From positions 5,704,001 to 5,768,000 of the forward strand of contig NZ_CP011131.1 of the NCBI RefSeq assembly GCF_001442805.1: DNA of 64,000 bases, written 5' to 3'. Numbering within the stretch: position 1 is the stretch's first letter; each line of letters opens with the position of its first letter. The notes under the pieces are model-generated. The model did not search any database. It saw only the letters and a program-made list of their open reading frames with translations, and was not told the origin of the DNA. This stretch comes from Lysobacter gummosus. Lineage in GTDB: Bacteria > Pseudomonadota > Gammaproteobacteria > Xanthomonadales > Xanthomonadaceae. Both the position numbers and the translations under genes were made by a program. Of the stretch, positions 1 through 7,047 are shown piece by piece.

Positions 1-136
1 ATCGACCGCGGAGGCCCGCGCGTCCGATGAACCGGCCCGCAGCGCCGGCCATGATACGCGTCACACTGCGGCCGGTCTTGGGGCCCCGGGTGGCTATACT
101 TTCGGCTTATTCCGCACGCAGCGTCGTACCTGTCTA

Positions 137-1363
137 GTGACATCCACCGCTTCGCCGATGCCGCCGCTGACGATCCGCGCCTACACCGCGACCACCGCCC
201 TGGGCCGCGGCCTGGAGGCCCAGGCCCGGGCCCTGCGCGAGCGCCGCAGCGGCCTGCGCCGCAACGATTTCGTCCCGCTGGCGCCGGGCGAGGCGCCGCT
301 GGACTGCTGGATCGGCCGGGTCGAAGGCCTGGAAGACGCGCCGCTGCCGGCCGCACTGTCGCAGTGGGACTGCCGCAACAACCGCCTGGCCTGGCTGAGC
401 CTGCAGCAGGACGGAATCGTCGAGGCGATCGCCGCCGCGGTCGCGCGCCATGGCGCCGAGCGGGTCGCGATCATCGTCGGCACCTCCACCTCCAGCATCG
501 GCGCGACCGAAGCGGCCTACACCCATCTGCACGGCGAGCCGCCGCGGTTCGCCTCCGACCCCGGCCCGCCGGTCCTGCACACGCCGCATTCGCTGGGCGC
601 GTTCGTCGCCGCGGCGACCGGATTGCGCGGCCCCTGCGTCACCGTCGCCACCGCCTGTTCGTCGAGCGCGAAAGTATTCGCCCAGGCCGCGCGCCTGATC
701 GCCGCCGGCGTCGTCGACGCGGCGCTGGTCGGCGGCGTGGACACCTTGTGCGGCAGCGTGCTGTTCGGTTTCAACTCGCTGCAACTGGTGTCGGCCGAGC
801 CGTGCAAGCCCTTCGATGCGCAGCGCGTGGGCCTGTCGCTGGGCGAGGCCGGCGGCTTCGCGGTGCTGGAACGGCGCGACGACGAACACGCGGCGCAAGG
901 ACTGGAACTGCGCGGCTACGGCGAATCCAGCGATGCCCACCACATGTCCTCGCCGCATCCGCAGGGCCTGGGCGCGCGTCTGGCGATGGTCGATGCGCTC
1001 GCGCGCGCCGGCATCGAGGCGGGCGAGGTCGGTTATCTCAATCTGCACGGCACCGCCACGCCGGCCAACGATCAGGTCGAAGCGCTGGCGATCGCCGGGC
1101 TGTTTCCGCCGCACCTGCACGCCAGTTCGACCAAGGGCTGGACCGGCCACACGCTCGGCGCAGCCGGCATCGTCGAGTCGGCCTACGCCCTGCTCGCGCT
1201 GGAACGCGGCGAATTGCCGGGCACGCTCAACAGCGTCGAACCCGATCCGGGCAACGGCCCGCAGATCCGCTTCGACAACGCGCAACACTCCATCCGGTAC
1301 GCGATGAACAATTCCTTCGGCTTCGGCGGCAACAATTGCTCGCTGGTGTTCGCGCGCGCATGA
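137..1363 (+). CDS. beta-ketoacyl-ACP synthase (pigment cluster condensing enzyme)
   Basis: Condensing enzyme of the FabB/FabF thiolase fold, expected to extend an acyl-ACP with malonyl-ACP in the cytoplasm. The full catalytic triad is visible: Cys174 in TACSSS, His304 in NLHGTA and His338 in GWTGHT, so it should be active. It is about 408 residues, normal for the family. The start used is GTG at 137; an ATG at 158 is a credible alternative, because the family homology begins around PPLTIRAY. A TATACT hexamer at 95-100 may be a -10 box, but no good -35 is seen. The next gene starts on its stop codon (ATGA), and the gene next to it lacks the active Cys, which suggests a ketosynthase/chain-length-factor heterodimer as in aryl polyene systems (ApeO/ApeC type). 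Confidence 0.9.
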   Translation: MTSTASPMPPLTIRAYTATTALGRGLEAQARALRERRSGLRRNDFVPLAPGEAPLDCWIGRVEGLEDAPLPAALSQWDCRNNRLAWLSLQQDGIVEAIAAAVARHGAERVAIIVGTSTSSIGATEAAYTHLHGEPPRFASDPGPPVLHTPHSLGAFVAAATGLRGPCVTVATACSSSAKVFAQAARLIAAGVVDAALVGGVDTLCGSVLFGFNSLQLVSAEPCKPFDAQRVGLSLGEAGGFAVLERRDDEHAAQGLELRGYGESSDAHHMSSPHPQGLGARLAMVDALARAGIEAGEVGYLNLHGTATPANDQVEALAIAGLFPPHLHASSTKGWTGHTLGAAGIVESAYALLALERGELPGTLNSVEPDPGNGPQIRFDNAQHSIRYAMNNSFGFGGNNCSLVFARA

Positions 1364-2172
1364 GCGGTTCCAGCGCGCGTCCCGTCCCCGTGTTGAGCGC
1401 CGCCGTGGAAGGCATCGGCTATTGGAGCCGCGGCCTGCCCGATTGGTCCGCCGCGCGCGCCTACGCCCTCGGCGATGTTGCACCCGACAGCGAAGCCGCG
1501 CCGGCGCGGCCGTCGCCGCAATTGCTGGCCGCCAACGAACGCAGGCGCGCGCCGGAAACCGTCGCGGTCGCGCTGGAAGTGGCGCTGGCCGCCTGCCACG
1601 CCGCCGGCCGCGATCCGGCCGCGCTGTCGTCGGTGTTCGCCTCCAGTCACGGCGATATCCAGATCACCGACTACATGTGCGCCACCTTGGCCACCGAACC
1701 GCGCACGATCTCGCCGACCCGCTTCCACAACTCGGTGCACAACGCCGCCGCCGGCTACTGGACCATCGGCGCCGGCGCGATGCGCCCGACCACCGCGATC
1801 AGCGCGCTGGAAGCCAGCTTCGCCCAGGGCCTGATCGAGGCGCTGACCCAGATCGCGACCGGCGAGGACGCGGTGCTGCTGGTCGGCTACGACGGCGGCG
1901 CCTACGGCCCGCTCGCGGAAGTGGCGGACAGCCGGGGCCTGCTCGGCGCGGCGCTGGTGCTGTCGCGCGCGCGCGCCGGCGCGCCGATCCTGCGCGTCTG
2001 GCTGGACGATTCGGCGGCCGCGGCGACACCGGGCCGATTGGCCGAGCGCGAGGCCGCCAACGCCAGCGCGCCCATGCTGCCCTTGTTCGAAGCCCTGGCC
2101 TGGCGCCATGATCGCGTTGCGTTGCCGGCGGGCGCCGGCCGCAGCCTGCGGATAGAACTGAGCCATGACTGA
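1360..2172 (+). CDS. beta-ketoacyl synthase chain-length-factor-like protein
   Basis: A 270-residue protein covering only the N-terminal half of a ketosynthase (the Ketoacyl-synt_2 type family). Where an active ketosynthase has its nucleophilic Cys, this protein reads FHNSVHNAAAGYW, with no Cys, so it is unlikely to condense by itself. Such proteins pair with a complete ketosynthase and set chain length in aryl polyene synthesis. It overlaps the preceding ketosynthase by 4 bp and the following glycosyltransferase by 8 bp, which supports translational coupling and a 1:1 partner role. The pairing is inferred from gene order and family knowledge. Confidence 0.85.
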   Translation: MSGSSARPVPVLSAAVEGIGYWSRGLPDWSAARAYALGDVAPDSEAAPARPSPQLLAANERRRAPETVAVALEVALAACHAAGRDPAALSSVFASSHGDIQITDYMCATLATEPRTISPTRFHNSVHNAAAGYWTIGAGAMRPTTAISALEASFAQGLIEALTQIATGEDAVLLVGYDGGAYGPLAEVADSRGLLGAALVLSRARAGAPILRVWLDDSAAAATPGRLAEREAANASAPMLPLFEALAWRHDRVALPAGAGRSLRIELSHD

Positions 2173-3058
2173 TCCTTCGTCGCCAGGACGCGACCGGGCC
2201 CCGCCCGCCCACGTGCCGGCACCCTTGCCCGCCACTGGCGCCGCGCGCGCGCGCCTGGACCGACATAACGTCGTGGTGGTCATCCCCGCGCTCAACGAAG
2301 CGCTGCGCATCCGCGAAGTGGTCGAAGGCGCGTTGGCGCAATGCGCGCAGGTGATCGTGATCGACGACGGTTCCGACGACGGCACCGGCGAATGCATCGC
2401 CGATCTGCCGGTCACCGTATTGCGCCACCCGCAGCGCCAGGGCAAGGGCGCGAGCCTGCGCGACGGTTTCGCCGAAGCGCAACGGCGCGGCGCGGCGGCG
2501 GTGATCACCATGGACGGCGACGGCCAGCATTCGGCCGACGACATCGCGCGCCTGATCGACAGCGCCAACCGCCATCCCGGCCACATCGTGATCGGCGCGC
2601 GGTTGCGCAAGCGCGCCTCGCAACCGACCTATCGCCGCCTGGCGAACAATTTCGGCGATTGGGGCGTGGCCTGGGGCACCGGTTACCAGGTCGCCGACAG
2701 CCAGAGCGGCCAGCGCCTGTATCCGGCCGAGGTGATCGCGCTGCGCGATGTGCCGGGCGAGGATTTCGTGTTCGAAGCGCAGATCCTGATGTCGGCGGCG
2801 CAGCAGCTGGGTACGCGCTGCGTGTCGGTGCCGATCGAATCGCGCTATCACAGCGACGATTCGCAGCAGCAGTTCCGCGCCAGCCACTTCAAGCCGCTGC
2901 GCGATTTCACTCGCATCACCTCGCACATCGTCCTGCAGTGCCTGCGTCGCGGCGGCGTGCCCGAGGTCTACCGCAGCATCCGCGCCAACCCGCCGCTGAT
3001 CGACGATCCGAGCGGGGAGTTCGTCGAAGGCGTGAAGGCGCATGCGAATTTGCGCTGA
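2165..3058 (+). CDS. family 2 glycosyltransferase
   Basis: A 297-residue cytoplasmic GT-A glycosyltransferase. The nucleotide-sugar fold starts with VVVVIPALNEALRI near residue 37, followed by VIVIDDGSDDGTGE and a metal-binding motif in TMDGDGQHSADD. There is no clear membrane segment, unlike DPM1-type enzymes with C-terminal anchors. It overlaps the chain-length factor by 8 bp and ends the plus-strand pigment transcript. In xanthomonadin and aryl polyene clusters a glycosyltransferase and a lysophospholipid-type acyltransferase are thought to attach the polyene to a lipid-like anchor in the outer membrane. The sugar donor cannot be read from sequence. Confidence 0.85.
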   Translation: MTDPSSPGRDRAPPAHVPAPLPATGAARARLDRHNVVVVIPALNEALRIREVVEGALAQCAQVIVIDDGSDDGTGECIADLPVTVLRHPQRQGKGASLRDGFAEAQRRGAAAVITMDGDGQHSADDIARLIDSANRHPGHIVIGARLRKRASQPTYRRLANNFGDWGVAWGTGYQVADSQSGQRLYPAEVIALRDVPGEDFVFEAQILMSAAQQLGTRCVSVPIESRYHSDDSQQQFRASHFKPLRDFTRITSHIVLQCLRRGGVPEVYRSIRANPPLIDDPSGEFVEGVKAHANLR

Positions 3059-3070
3059 GAAGCGCCGCGT

Positions 3071-3491
3071 TCAATCGCCCTTTGAAAACCCCACCGGATG
3101 AGTTCTCCCCTTTGAAAAAGGGGGGGCCAGGGGGGATTTGCTTTTGACCGCAAAAGCCAAAAGCCAAAAGCAAAAGCTCAAATCCCCCGCGCCCGCTGCG
3201 CAGACGCCGCCCCTTTTCTAAAGGGGGCAACAGCGCACATCGCATCCGCCCGATCACTCCCACGCCGGCAGATTCGGATTCGGCGGCCCTTGCGAAACCG
3301 GATCACTCATCTGCATCTGCGCCGAGACGCGCCGCAATCCGTCGCCCTGAGAAAAACCCACCGGACGAGCCCCCCCTTTGAAAAAGGGGGGCCAGGGGGG
3401 ATTTGCTTTTGACTGTAAAAGCCCAAAGCAAAAGCTCAAATCCCCCGCGCCTACTGCGCAGACGCCGCCCCCTTTTCTAAAGGAGGCAACA
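3071..3491. repeat. two copies of an intergenic repeat with a CTTTGAAAAAGGGGG core
   Basis: Two similar blocks of about 150-160 bp lie at roughly 3071-3233 and 3340-3491. Each has a CCTTTGAAAAAGGGGG core, then CCAGGGGGGATTTGCTTTT, AAAAGC-rich sequence, CTCAAATCCCCCGCGCC and CTTTTCTAAAGG. The stretch between them (about 3250-3310) is a diverged copy of the 3' coding end of the minus-strand lipoprotein gene at 3498, including its stop. The whole thing reads as a segmental duplication of repeat plus gene end. The region between the glycosyltransferase and the lipoprotein gene holds no other recognisable gene. Confidence 0.8.
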
Positions 3492-3497
3492 GCCCGA

Positions 3498-3986
3498 TCA
3501 CTCCCGCGGCGGCAAATTCGGATTCGGCGGCCCCTGCGGACCCGGATCGCTCATCGGCGGCGGATTGAGCACATAGATCGCCACGCCGCGCGCGAACTTC
3601 TGCCGCGGACTGATGCTGATGCCGACGCCGCCACCGCTGAAATGACGCCCGCCGCCGTAGCTGCCGCCGCCCGCGCCGACGCTGACGCCGGTACCGCCGT
3701 AACCGTCTTCGGTGCCCTGGAACAGCACGCCGTTGGCGCCGAGCTTGGCCGCTTCCTCGCGCAGCTTGTTGAGCACCGAATTGGTCTTGTTCTGCTCGCC
3801 GTAAGTGAACGCGCCGCTGTTGCTCTGCAACTGGGCGATTTCCTCATAACGGCTCGGCGGCGGCGCGAAATACACCCGCACCTGCGACACCGGCACCGGC
3901 GGCCGCGGCTGGCCGGTGATTACGTGCGAGCTGGCGCAGGCGGCCAGCAATAGGGTCAGCGTGGCTAGCAATAGGAGTCTGCGCAT
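3498..3986 (-). CDS. putative lipoprotein of unknown function
   Basis: A 162-residue protein starting at ATG 3986, chosen because MRRLLLLATLTLLLAAC then forms a proper lipoprotein signal with an LAAC lipobox. The mature part has a domain that includes RYEEIAQLQSN and LREEAAKLGANGVLFQG, a pattern seen in small outer-membrane lipoproteins such as DUF4156-like proteins. A Gly/Ser-rich loop and a Pro/Asn-rich tail follow. The longer open frame to 4010 would put extra residues before the signal. It interrupts the pigment cluster without an evident role in it. Its 3' end is duplicated downstream (3250-3310). The family assignment is tentative. Confidence 0.7.
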   Translation of the reverse strand: MRRLLLLATLTLLLAACASSHVITGQPRPPVPVSQVRVYFAPPPSRYEEIAQLQSNSGAFTYGEQNKTNSVLNKLREEAAKLGANGVLFQGTEDGYGGTGVSVGAGGGSYGGGRHFSGGGVGISISPRQKFARGVAIYVLNPPPMSDPGPQGPPNPNLPPRE

Positions 3987-4222
3987 GGCGGCGATCCCGG
4001 AAACGGACATGGGGCCATGCTACGCCGGCCCGGCCTCGCGCGGGGTGAAGCACGGGCGCCGGAGGCGTCGGGCGGAACCGGCGGTCGTCTTCGGCAGATG
4101 AACGCGCGCAGCGGCGCTGCCTGGCGCCCGTACGCGGCACCAAAGGAAAGGCCCGGACGGAGCGCGGGCAGCGATCCGATCCGGGCCTGAGGTCCGCGCA
4201 ATGTTCCGCGCGTGGAATCGAT

Positions 4223-4840
4223 TTACTTCGCGACGCCGTCTTCAGCGTGCAGCACCAGCTCCTGACGATCGGCCGGCGCCATCTTGTTCCACTTGATCAG
4301 GTAGTCGGCCTTCTTCTCGGCGACGCTGGCCTTGTTCTTCTCGTACCACTCGTTCGCTTCGGCATTGATCGCCACGTACTGGCCCGAAGCCATCCACTTG
4401 GTGAAATCCGCACTCTGCACGCTGTACTTGGCGTCGGCACGGTTGTGGATCGGCAGCAGCGAGAAGCGCGCCTTCCAAGCGCCCGGACGCGGGCTGATCA
4501 GCACGTAGTAGGTCTTGCCGGCATCGACCTTGGCGTCGAGGAAGTCGGCGTTCTCGGCGATGACCATGAAGCGGTGATCGCCCGGCTCGACCTGCACGGC
4601 CAGCTTGTTCTTGTTCTGCACCACGCCCAGGAAGCGGGTCTCGCTGTCGGGCGCCTCGTAGACCGAGGACGAAATGGCGCTGCCCACGAACGAGGAACGC
4701 AGGAACACCACCAGCGCCTTGCCCGCTTCGGGCTTGGGATTCTGGTCGGCGGCCGGATCCATCTTCACCGACTTGGCGAACGCGACCGGCGAGCACAGCA
4801 ACGACAACAGCAGCGCGTAGCGCAGCAGTTTGGACATCAT
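4223..4840 (-). CDS. secreted protein of unknown function (about 205 aa)
   Basis: The start at 4840 follows an AAGGGG Shine-Dalgarno and gives a clean Sec signal peptide ending CSPVAFA. A second ATG follows immediately at 4837. The mature protein contains GKALVVFLRSSFVGSAISSS, an all-beta-looking core (VQVEPGDHRFMVIAENADF, KTYYVLISPRPGAW) and a Lys/Trp-rich C terminus. The core resembles DUF2846-type periplasmic proteins, in which a lipoprotein-like beta domain presents a carried value, but this is weak. No partner gene is evident; it sits between the two strands of the pigment locus. Function unknown. Confidence 0.7.
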   Translation of the reverse strand: MMSKLLRYALLLSLLCSPVAFAKSVKMDPAADQNPKPEAGKALVVFLRSSFVGSAISSSVYEAPDSETRFLGVVQNKNKLAVQVEPGDHRFMVIAENADFLDAKVDAGKTYYVLISPRPGAWKARFSLLPIHNRADAKYSVQSADFTKWMASGQYVAINAEANEWYEKNKASVAEKKADYLIKWNKMAPADRQELVLHAEDGVAK

Positions 4841-5026
4841 GATTTTTCCCCTTGAAGCCGCCGATCCATTCGGCGCGCGGTGCATAGGGTATTCGTTCGC
4901 CCGCGCGCTGCACAGCTCGGCTGCGGCCGTGCTCCGGGCGAGTTCGTCGGGCGCATATCTGTCCACGCCCGCCGAACCCCGATTCGCGAACCGCTCAACA
5001 GGCGATTCGATCCGGCCGCGATCGGC

Positions 5027-5767
5027 TCAGCCCATGCCGCCGTTGATCCCGATCACCTGCCCGTTGATGTAGGCCGCATCGTCCGAGCAAAGAAACCCCA
5101 CCAGCGCCGCCACTTCCTCCGCGCGGCCGGCGCGGCCGGCCGGCACCATCTGCTTGATCGCCTCGGGCGGAAACGCTTCGGCGGCCATGCCGCCTTCGAT
5201 CACGCCCGGCGCGACCACGTTGACGGTGATGCCGCGGCTGGCCATCTCGCGCGCCAGCGACTTCGACGCGCCGTGCAGCGCGGCCTTGGCCGCGGCGTAA
5301 TTGGTCTGCCCGCGATTGCCGAGCACCGCCGCCACCGACGAGACGTTGACGATCCGGCCCCAGCGCGTGCGCGCCATCGGCAACAACAGCGGCTGGGTGA
5401 CGTGGAAGAAGCCGTGCAGCGACACGTCGATCACCCGCGTCCACTGCGCTCGGCTCATGCCGGCCATCGGCGCGTCGTCGTGGATGCCGGCGTTGTTGAC
5501 CACGCCCTGAATCGGGCCGGCCTGCAGCAGCGCCTGCAACGCGGCCTCGGCGGCGTCGCCGTCGGCGACATCGAAGGCGACCGCCTCGGCCGTGCCGCCG
5601 GATTCGCGAATCTGCGCGGCTACCGCTTCGGCGCGATCGAGCCGGCCGTTGGCGTGCACGATCACCTGCCAGCCTTGCGCGGCCAGACGCAGGCAGATCG
5701 CGCTGCCCAGATCGCCGCTGCCGCCGGTGACCAGCGCACGGCGCGACGGGGTGGAGGGCTGGGACAT
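5027..5767 (-). CDS. 3-oxoacyl-ACP reductase, FabG type (pigment ketoreductase)
   Basis: An NADPH-dependent short-chain dehydrogenase of 246 residues that reduces the beta-keto group formed by the condensing enzyme. The cofactor motif TGGSGDLG lies at the N terminus, NNAG marks the central fold, a Ser is in VNVSSVAA, and the catalytic YAAAK motif is intact. The start at 5767 gives MSQPSTPSRRALVTGG; the frame is open to 5827, but that would add an unneeded extension. It sits at the promoter-distal end of the minus-strand pigment genes, about 260 bp from the next one, so it could have its own promoter. It corresponds in role to ApeQ of aryl polyene systems. A housekeeping FabG is less likely given the context. 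Confidence 0.87.
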   Translation of the reverse strand: MSQPSTPSRRALVTGGSGDLGSAICLRLAAQGWQVIVHANGRLDRAEAVAAQIRESGGTAEAVAFDVADGDAAEAALQALLQAGPIQGVVNNAGIHDDAPMAGMSRAQWTRVIDVSLHGFFHVTQPLLLPMARTRWGRIVNVSSVAAVLGNRGQTNYAAAKAALHGASKSLAREMASRGITVNVVAPGVIEGGMAAEAFPPEAIKQMVPAGRAGRAEEVAALVGFLCSDDAAYINGQVIGINGGMG

Positions 5768-6026
5768 GCGGGCGATTCCTCGGACAAAGCCCGATTGTAA
5801 GAGCCGGCGGCTGATTCGCGGCGGCACGGCGATCGCGCTGCGCGCGCCGGCAACCGATCGCGGCGATCAGCTCAACCGGATTTCGGTACGTCCGCGCCTG
5901 CACGCGTCCCCGCTCCGCCGCCGCGTCGCATCGCATCGCGCGCGGAACGGGGACCGCCCACCCCGCGAGTTCTGCGTCTCGTTCGGGGCCTGGGCCGCAG
6001 CGTCCACCGGCGCGGCCGCGCCGCGT

Positions 6027-6533
6027 TCAGTAGTGGGGTAAATCGTCCGGCGTCGGCGGCCGGTCGCTGCGGCCGTGCAAGCTCGCGATCTGGCGCAGCG
6101 ATTCGTCGATCGCCTGGCCTTCGCCGTCGCAGGCCAGATGCTGCACGCCGCGCCAGATCGCCCACTCGCGCTCGCCGTCGTCCTCCTCGTCGTCTTCGCC
6201 GGCCGCCACCACTACGCACCATTCCAGGGTGCGTTGCGCATACGGTTCGGCGCGCATGGCCGCCCAATGATCGAAATCGATCTCGACCCGGCCGCCGTCC
6301 ACGGTCGTCTCCAGCCATTGCCCGAACAGCGGCGAGCGCGCGCCGAGCACCTGATGCATGTCGACCCAGCTGTCCTGCGGCATCTCCGCGTCATAGGGCC
6401 GGTCGCAGCGTTCGAACCAGGCCAGCTGCGCGCCGCGCCGCTCGCCGACGACGATGCGCAGGCTGAAGCGATTGCCGATGCGGCCGTCCTCGCGATGCGG
6501 GCCGTGATCGTGGAAGTGGAATTGCATGGGCAT
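6027..6533 (-). CDS. conserved-looking hypothetical protein (168 aa)
   Basis: I do not recognise a family. The protein is soluble, has no signal peptide or membrane segment, and is unusually acidic with an EDDEEDDGE stretch around residues 116-124. The N terminus is His-rich (MPMQFHFHDHGPH). ATG codons at 6533 and 6527 are both possible starts. It lies between the ketoreductase and the dehydratase of the pigment locus on the same strand, with 82 bp to the dehydratase. Co-transcription is possible, but nothing in the protein suggests a polyene function. The codon pattern is as GC-rich as the neighbours, which supports real coding. Confidence 0.6.
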   Translation of the reverse strand: MPMQFHFHDHGPHREDGRIGNRFSLRIVVGERRGAQLAWFERCDRPYDAEMPQDSWVDMHQVLGARSPLFGQWLETTVDGGRVEIDFDHWAAMRAEPYAQRTLEWCVVVAAGEDDEEDDGEREWAIWRGVQHLACDGEGQAIDESLRQIASLHGRSDRPPTPDDLPHY

Positions 6534-6615
6534 GTCGAATCTCCGCGCCGCATCGGGTCTATCGAGTCAAACGCCTCAACCGCCCGGATGTGAAACGCGC
6601 CCGCCAGCGCCGCGG

Positions 6616-7047
6616 CTAATCCGGCCGCGCCATCACCGCTGCCCGGCCCTGCGCGATCAACTCGCCGGCATGGCGGATTTCGAATTCGTACTGCCAGCTT
6701 TCGCCGGTGTCGATGAGCTTGCGCGCTACGCCTTCCAGCGGCCCGAGCAAATCGTCGATACGCGCCAGGTGCAGTTGCACACCGCGCAGCGCCACCAGTA
6801 CGCCGGGCTTGGCGGTCACGCCGTGCCGAGACGCGAGCAACCCGCCGTGCACCGCCATGGTCTGCGCGCCGTATTCGCACAGATGCACCGCGTGCAGTTG
6901 GTCGCCGCTGCGCAGCGGATGCGCCGGATCGCGATGGCCGCGGCTGCGCACAACGATGCGCTCCTCATCCCACTCCACGACCTCTTCCCACAGGCACATC
7001 AGGCCCTGGTGTGGAATCAGCGCGGCGATCGCTTCACGCGTGCGCAT
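6616..7047 (-). CDS. 3-hydroxyacyl-ACP dehydratase, ApeP-like hotdog protein
   Basis: A 143-residue hotdog-fold protein with the N-terminal signature IPHQGLMCLWEEVVEWDEE and the segment LHAVHLCEYGAQTMAVHGG found in ApeP-type dehydratases of aryl polyene and xanthomonadin clusters. It would remove water from 3-hydroxyacyl-ACP to extend the conjugated double-bond system. Its start overlaps the 3' end of the MMPL exporter gene by 14 bp, so the two are co-translated. A second, FabZ-like dehydratase lies at 10999, and aryl polyene systems use two such proteins. The catalytic residues are inferred from the family alignment I remember, not proven here. Confidence 0.82.
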   Translation of the reverse strand: MRTREAIAALIPHQGLMCLWEEVVEWDEERIVVRSRGHRDPAHPLRSGDQLHAVHLCEYGAQTMAVHGGLLASRHGVTAKPGVLVALRGVQLHLARIDDLLGPLEGVARKLIDTGESWQYEFEIRHAGELIAQGRAAVMARPD

